Positions 60,593 through 64,000 of a stretch of DNA of 64,000 nucleotides are shown here, in pieces. The first letter of the stretch is position 1, and each line of letters begins with the position of its first letter. Position numbers and translations under genes: made by a program. Source of the DNA: Echinicola strongylocentroti (GTDB lineage Bacteria; Bacteroidota; Bacteroidia; Cytophagales; Cyclobacteriaceae); assembly GCF_003260975.1 (NCBI RefSeq), contig NZ_CP030041.1, forward strand, positions 3,909,501 to 3,973,500, read 5' to 3'. The notes under the pieces are model-generated. The model was not told the origin of the DNA and made no database searches. It saw nothing but the letters and a program-made list of their open reading frames with translations.

Positions 60593-62494
60593 TTACTTTC
60601 TTTGAATCAAGGAGTCTCTGAGCAATAGGTTTCCGTCCAGGTAACTAAGGGTGAGAGAGGAGTCGTTTTCGGTAGTAAAGCTAAGGTGGTTTATGGTTAT
60701 TTTTATTTTAAGCCCATCTGTATCAGTTGAGTAGGTTAGGTCTGATGCTGGTAGCAAGGGAGGAGGGGAGCTAGCGTCCTTTTGGGTTTTGATCAGTTCT
60801 CGCACCAAGGGGCTAAGATCTACATTGGCTGAATGATTGGGGCTTGAAATCGCCAAGCCATTTTTCTGGGCATTGAGTTGGACACTATAATTGGATAAGC
60901 CTGCGATAAAAGTGGTGGTGTCTTGGTCTGTGATCTGGATAGGATTGAGGTAATCGTAGCCTCGGATGGTAATGCTGGGGTTGGTACGTTGGTCTGCTTG
61001 GAGTGTTATCAATTGCTGTGACAAGGAGGAAGGGGTTTCGGGAAGCCCGAGCGTCTCTAGGTACAGCGTGGAGGGAGCCGTTTTGTTCCATTTGGATTTG
61101 TCTTTATTGATGGCCTGCAGGATTTGCTCCAGATCTTGCGAAAACCAAGTTTTCATGGCTTCCAGTCCATGGTGGTTTTCCAGGTACCTTGTGATAGAGT
61201 AGATTTCTTTAATTTGCTTATTGTCAATTTGTTTAGGTGTGTTGGTTTTTTTTTCAGGTCTTAAATCCGGCAGCTTGGAAGTATCCCAGTTGACTTCTTG
61301 AGTAGCGCGGTCTTCTTCCAGTAGGTGGCTGTCCCGGAGCAATGCTTTTAGCCTTCTGGTTTGGCTTCTTTCACTTACTGAAAATATGCCCCAAGGCCCA
61401 AATGATGAAAAAAGAAGTATGCTCGCCAAAGACAACGGAATGAACTTAATACTTTTAAATCCCAGTTTGAAATAAAAGCAGGTCAGTGCTAGCCAAACTC
61501 CTAATAGGACGATAAGGTAGCGGTTGATGGTGATTCCGTACTCGCTTATACGAATACCAATGGCGGTAAATAATACGACCACTAAGGGAAATAGGAGGAA
61601 GTAATATAACCTGGAGAAGTGACCTATCCATCGATCTTTTTCGTCATCCCTAAATGGGTACAGTAGCAGTACCGTTAGGATCCCCCAAGTGGCTACACCA
61701 ATAATAAGGTAGGAAACAATGCCCTTTGGCCAGTCCCAAGCCATGATTATTTTGAAGCTGTACCCGTATAATATGAGTAAGTAAAGTAGCAATAGGCTCA
61801 AGAGGATGTATTGGCTAAAGATCTTTAGCCCTTTGGGGTAGTTGACTTCTTTGTCGATCAGGTTTAAATTGGATGGAATGCCGGCCAAAAAGAACCATGT
61901 ATTGAAAATCCCAATAATCAATACAAAGAGCTGTAAATATAATGCCTGATCAAATTTCACCTCAAAGAGCAGGTGAAGCGCCGTCATCGCCAATAATATC
62001 CCTAAATAGAGCACCGCAGAATAGAACAGGGCCGTTAAAAGACGCAAGAACAAGATCTTATTATAGTTCCAAAAAGCAAGGGTGTGAATGTTTTTTAAGT
62101 AGGGAGCAAATGAAGCCAGCAAATGGATGATGACGCTAAAAATGGCAAAACGGTAATAGGGCATAGCAATACTTTCAGTACTACTCCCGTCCGGCAAGGA
62201 AAAGTAAACCCAGCCCAAGAAAATAATCCCTAAAACTTGGTTGACGATATTAAAAGGAGAAGGGATCTTTTTCTTCTCATTGAAGATACTGATACAGAAA
62301 AACAAGGAAACCCCCAATGCTGCAGTGAGCATCATGTTTATGACAGGGAATGCATTGCTAAGCCTGCTTTCGTTTTCGATAAGGTAATTTCCCGTAGAAG
62401 CAGCTACAATTGCAGAAAGTAACGCTAATGGGAAGCGCATAGCTGCTTTCAATGCAAAGGTATTCAAATAGCTTAACGAGGGGAGATTAATCAT
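60593..62494 (-). CDS. DUF4153 family polytopic membrane protein
   Basis: 633 residues. About ten hydrophobic helices in the first 380 residues (e.g. FPLALLSAIVAASTGNYLIE, VLGIIFLGWVYFSL, LFLRLLTALFYSAVLYLGILL), then a soluble, mostly beta C-terminal part (about 400-633), which includes a polar linker. The first half matches the DUF4153 pattern as I recall it. Function unknown. It lies between the nir genes and the nitrate-type sensor on the same strand, but a terminator separates it from nirD and its role in nitrate use is not implied. Confidence 0.75.
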   Translation of the reverse strand: MINLPSLSYLNTFALKAAMRFPLALLSAIVAASTGNYLIENESRLSNAFPVINMMLTAALGVSLFFCISIFNEKKKIPSPFNIVNQVLGIIFLGWVYFSLPDGSSTESIAMPYYRFAIFSVIIHLLASFAPYLKNIHTLAFWNYNKILFLRLLTALFYSAVLYLGILLAMTALHLLFEVKFDQALYLQLFVLIIGIFNTWFFLAGIPSNLNLIDKEVNYPKGLKIFSQYILLSLLLLYLLILYGYSFKIIMAWDWPKGIVSYLIIGVATWGILTVLLLYPFRDDEKDRWIGHFSRLYYFLLFPLVVVLFTAIGIRISEYGITINRYLIVLLGVWLALTCFYFKLGFKSIKFIPLSLASILLFSSFGPWGIFSVSERSQTRRLKALLRDSHLLEEDRATQEVNWDTSKLPDLRPEKKTNTPKQIDNKQIKEIYSITRYLENHHGLEAMKTWFSQDLEQILQAINKDKSKWNKTAPSTLYLETLGLPETPSSLSQQLITLQADQRTNPSITIRGYDYLNPIQITDQDTTTFIAGLSNYSVQLNAQKNGLAISSPNHSANVDLSPLVRELIKTQKDASSPPPLLPASDLTYSTDTDGLKIKITINHLSFTTENDSSLTLSYLDGNLLLRDSLIQRK

Positions 62495-62590
62495 GTTGTG
62501 GTGAATAAATCAGCTTCGCAAGATAGATGAAAATACGTTAAAAACGATTAAAATGTTAAATATGTGTTGAAATATGTACTTAGTCACCAA

Positions 62591-62625
62591 TAAAAAAGCA
62601 GGGTTCATCAACCAAACCCTGCTTT
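62591..62625 (-). terminator. Terminator downstream of nirD
   Basis: AAAGCAGGGTT pairs with AACCCTGCTTT; on the minus strand the hairpin is followed by TTTTTTATTGG. It lies about 120 bases after the nirD stop. Confidence 0.8.
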
Positions 62626-62742
62626 AGTAAAACGAAAATAGGTCTACTACTAATTGTTGTCTTCGATGTTGAGATGACAGAACGATTTATACCATGACCT
62701 TTCACTCAATTTTTCAACACCTAAACCTTTTAATCTCCCGTC

Positions 62743-63120
62743 TTATTCTTCAAATCCTACGTAAACATAGTTTTCCTCGACTTTTACTGGATAAACGGCA
62801 ATGTCACAGGTGTCTCCATTGATGTTTTTGCCTGTTTTGAGGGAGAAGTTCTTTTTGTGGAATGGACAAGCCACTTTAGGTTCACCTTCAGTGGATCCGA
62901 TCATGCCACGGCTAAGGATCATTTGCATTTTGTGGGGACAAAGGTTCTGGCAGGCATACCATTCATTTCTTCTGGTGAAGTTAAAGATGGCGATCTGGAG
63001 ATCTTTGTATTTTACACAAGCTCCACCATTATCTGGAAATGCACTCACTGGAGCCGCCTTGAACCAAGTGGTGACCTTAGTGGTGTCGGTAGTTTTATAT
63101 TTTTCCAATTCAGTTAACAT
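62743..63120 (-). CDS. nirD: Nitrite reductase (NADH) small subunit, Rieske type
   Basis: 125 residues. The Rieske motifs are intact: Cys61-Pro-His63 (NLCPHKMQ) and Cys85-Pro-Phe-His88 (ACPFHKKNF), so unlike many NirD proteins it can bind a [2Fe-2S] cluster. It pairs with NirB for assimilatory reduction of nitrite to ammonium in the cytoplasm. 88 bases after nirB on the same strand. Confidence 0.93.
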   Translation of the reverse strand: MLTELEKYKTTDTTKVTTWFKAAPVSAFPDNGGACVKYKDLQIAIFNFTRRNEWYACQNLCPHKMQMILSRGMIGSTEGEPKVACPFHKKNFSLKTGKNINGDTCDIAVYPVKVEENYVYVGFEE

Positions 63121-63208
63121 AACTTCTTGTATTTATGGTTGATTGGTAGCATTGACAATTTTGAAGGATGGCTGCCAATAGTATAATGTCTTTTGTCTTG
63201 TCTCCTGC

Positions 63209-64000
63209 TTACCCCCAAGATGCAGGGATTTTTTGGCCTCTCATTTCTTTCCATTTAAGGCTAGCGTCCTCTTCGTCGGCATTGACAAAGTGTTTGAATT
63301 TGGCCCGGAGTTCAGGGCTGTTGACCACTTCTTTCCATTCACACGCATAGGTGTCGATCATAAAGGCCATTTCTTTTTCCAGTTCGTCTCCGATGCCCAG
63401 CGAGTCGTTCACGACCACATCCCGGACATAGTCCATTCCGCCTTCGAGCTTGTTGAGCCAAGTGGCTGTTCGGGTTAGCGGCTCTGCGGTGCGGATATAA
63501 AACATCAGGAAACGGTCGATGTACCTCAGGCACGTTTCTCGATCCACGTCATTGATGAGGAGCTGGGCGTGTTGTGGTTTGGAGCCTCCGTTTCCACAGA
63601 TATAGAGGTTCCAGCCTTTTTCGGTGGCGATGATACCGAAGTCCTTGCTTTGGGCCTCGGCACATTCCCGGATACATCCAGATACGGCGCCTTTCAGTTT
63701 ATGGGGAGAACGAAGGCCACGATACCGCTCCTCTACCTCAATGGCAAAAGAGACCGAATCCTGCACCCCGTACCGGCACCAAGTGCTTCCTACGCAGCTT
63801 TTGACTGTCCGGAGGGATTTACCGTAAGCGTGGCCACTTTCGAAGCCTGCGTTGATCAGTTCTTCCCAGATATCGGGGAGTTGGTCGACTCTGGCACCAA
63901 ACAAATCGATGCGTTGGCCACCAGTTATTTTGGTGTAGAGATGGTACCTTTTGGCTACATCTCCGAGTACGATGAGTTTTTCAGGGGTGATTTCACCTCC
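63209..64000 (-). CDS. nirB: Nitrite reductase (NADH) large subunit, C-terminal part
   Basis: The frame is open to the window edge (264 codons visible), so the gene starts outside. Visible parts: PEKLIVLGDVAKRYHLYTKITGGQRIDLFG in two stretches (ferredoxin-like half domain), then the sirohaem/[4Fe-4S] site CVGSTWC and CIRECAEAQSKDFG, followed by ICGNGGSKPQHAQLL and the C-terminal helices ending KIPASWG. The NADH-binding front half is missing only because of the window edge. Forms the nitrite reductase with nirD. Confidence 0.95.
   Translation of the reverse strand, partial: GGEITPEKLIVLGDVAKRYHLYTKITGGQRIDLFGARVDQLPDIWEELINAGFESGHAYGKSLRTVKSCVGSTWCRYGVQDSVSFAIEVEERYRGLRSPHKLKGAVSGCIRECAEAQSKDFGIIATEKGWNLYICGNGGSKPQHAQLLINDVDRETCLRYIDRFLMFYIRTAEPLTRTATWLNKLEGGMDYVRDVVVNDSLGIGDELEKEMAFMIDTYACEWKEVVNSPELRAKFKHFVNADEEDASLKWKEMRGQKIPASWG

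Overview
The window looks like chromosomal DNA of a marine or environmental Bacteroidota, most likely the Cytophagales/Cyclobacteriaceae (an Echinicola-like relative is my best guess). The evidence is SusC/SusD pairs, a type IX secretion C-terminal domain, Bacteroidota-type promoters (TTTG and TAnnTTTG), weak or absent Shine-Dalgarno sequences, a Nudix-type AraR and an SDR-type uronate reductase. The genus call is inference only.

Layout. (1) 1-2.1 kb: a partial gene, a TPR/SH3 membrane protein, and a tRNA cluster (Lys-Pro-Arg-Lys) in which each of two identical tRNA-Lys genes is preceded directly by a tandem array of ~64-bp double-hairpin repeats. (2) 2.1-4.9 kb: an M28 peptidase, then gene-poor DNA with inverted-repeat elements, including a ~690-bp element with 15-bp terminal inverted repeats and an apparent 11-bp target duplication. 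(3) 4.9-26.4 kb: a glucuronoxylan utilisation locus: SDR, GH67 and LacI on the minus strand; SusC, SusD, GH115, UxuA, a second GH115, an acetylesterase and a sodium symporter on the plus strand. (4) 26.5-32.8 kb: an accessory island with a YefM antitoxin and a nonsense-broken YoeB toxin, a 1607-residue exonuclease-like/RecQ/UvrD fusion, and a second toxin-antitoxin pair. (5) 32.9-43.4 kb: pentose metabolism: AraC regulator, xylulokinase, xylose isomerase, GH43, arabinose isomerase, symporter and Nudix AraR. (6) 43.7-52.5 kb: housekeeping and mixed genes (VOC protein, CtpA, hemerythrin/RIC, RuvX, Def, omega-amidase, T9SS-sorted VCBS protein, MurF). (7) 52.6-64 kb: a complete molybdenum-cofactor operon (moaD-moaE-moaA-moaC-mobA-moeB-moeA), a NarX/NarL-like two-component system, a DUF4153 membrane protein and nirD-nirB, i.e. 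nitrate/nitrite assimilation.

How the parts work together. SusC/SusD would import acetylated, glucuronidated xylo-oligosaccharides. The esterase removes acetyl groups, GH115 and GH67 remove (methyl)glucuronate, and GH43 trims xylose or arabinose. Symporters import the sugars, XylA/XylB and AraA feed the pentose phosphate pathway, and the SDR plus UxuA take uronate towards 2-keto-3-deoxygluconate. A 16-bp LacI-type operator upstream of SusC recurs exactly, in inverse orientation, upstream of the distant GH43 gene, which ties the two sugar regions into one regulon. In the right-hand part, a sensor with a nitrate-sensor-like P-box motif, its LuxR-type partner, the Moco operon and NirBD form a nitrate-assimilation module; a shared motif (TACGTAAATAnACnTA) lies before both the Moco operon and the kinase gene.

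Strongest candidates for something new: the tRNA-Lys-linked repeat arrays, the exonuclease-RecQ-UvrD fusion between two toxin-antitoxin modules, and the terminal-inverted-repeat element at 4.2-4.9 kb.
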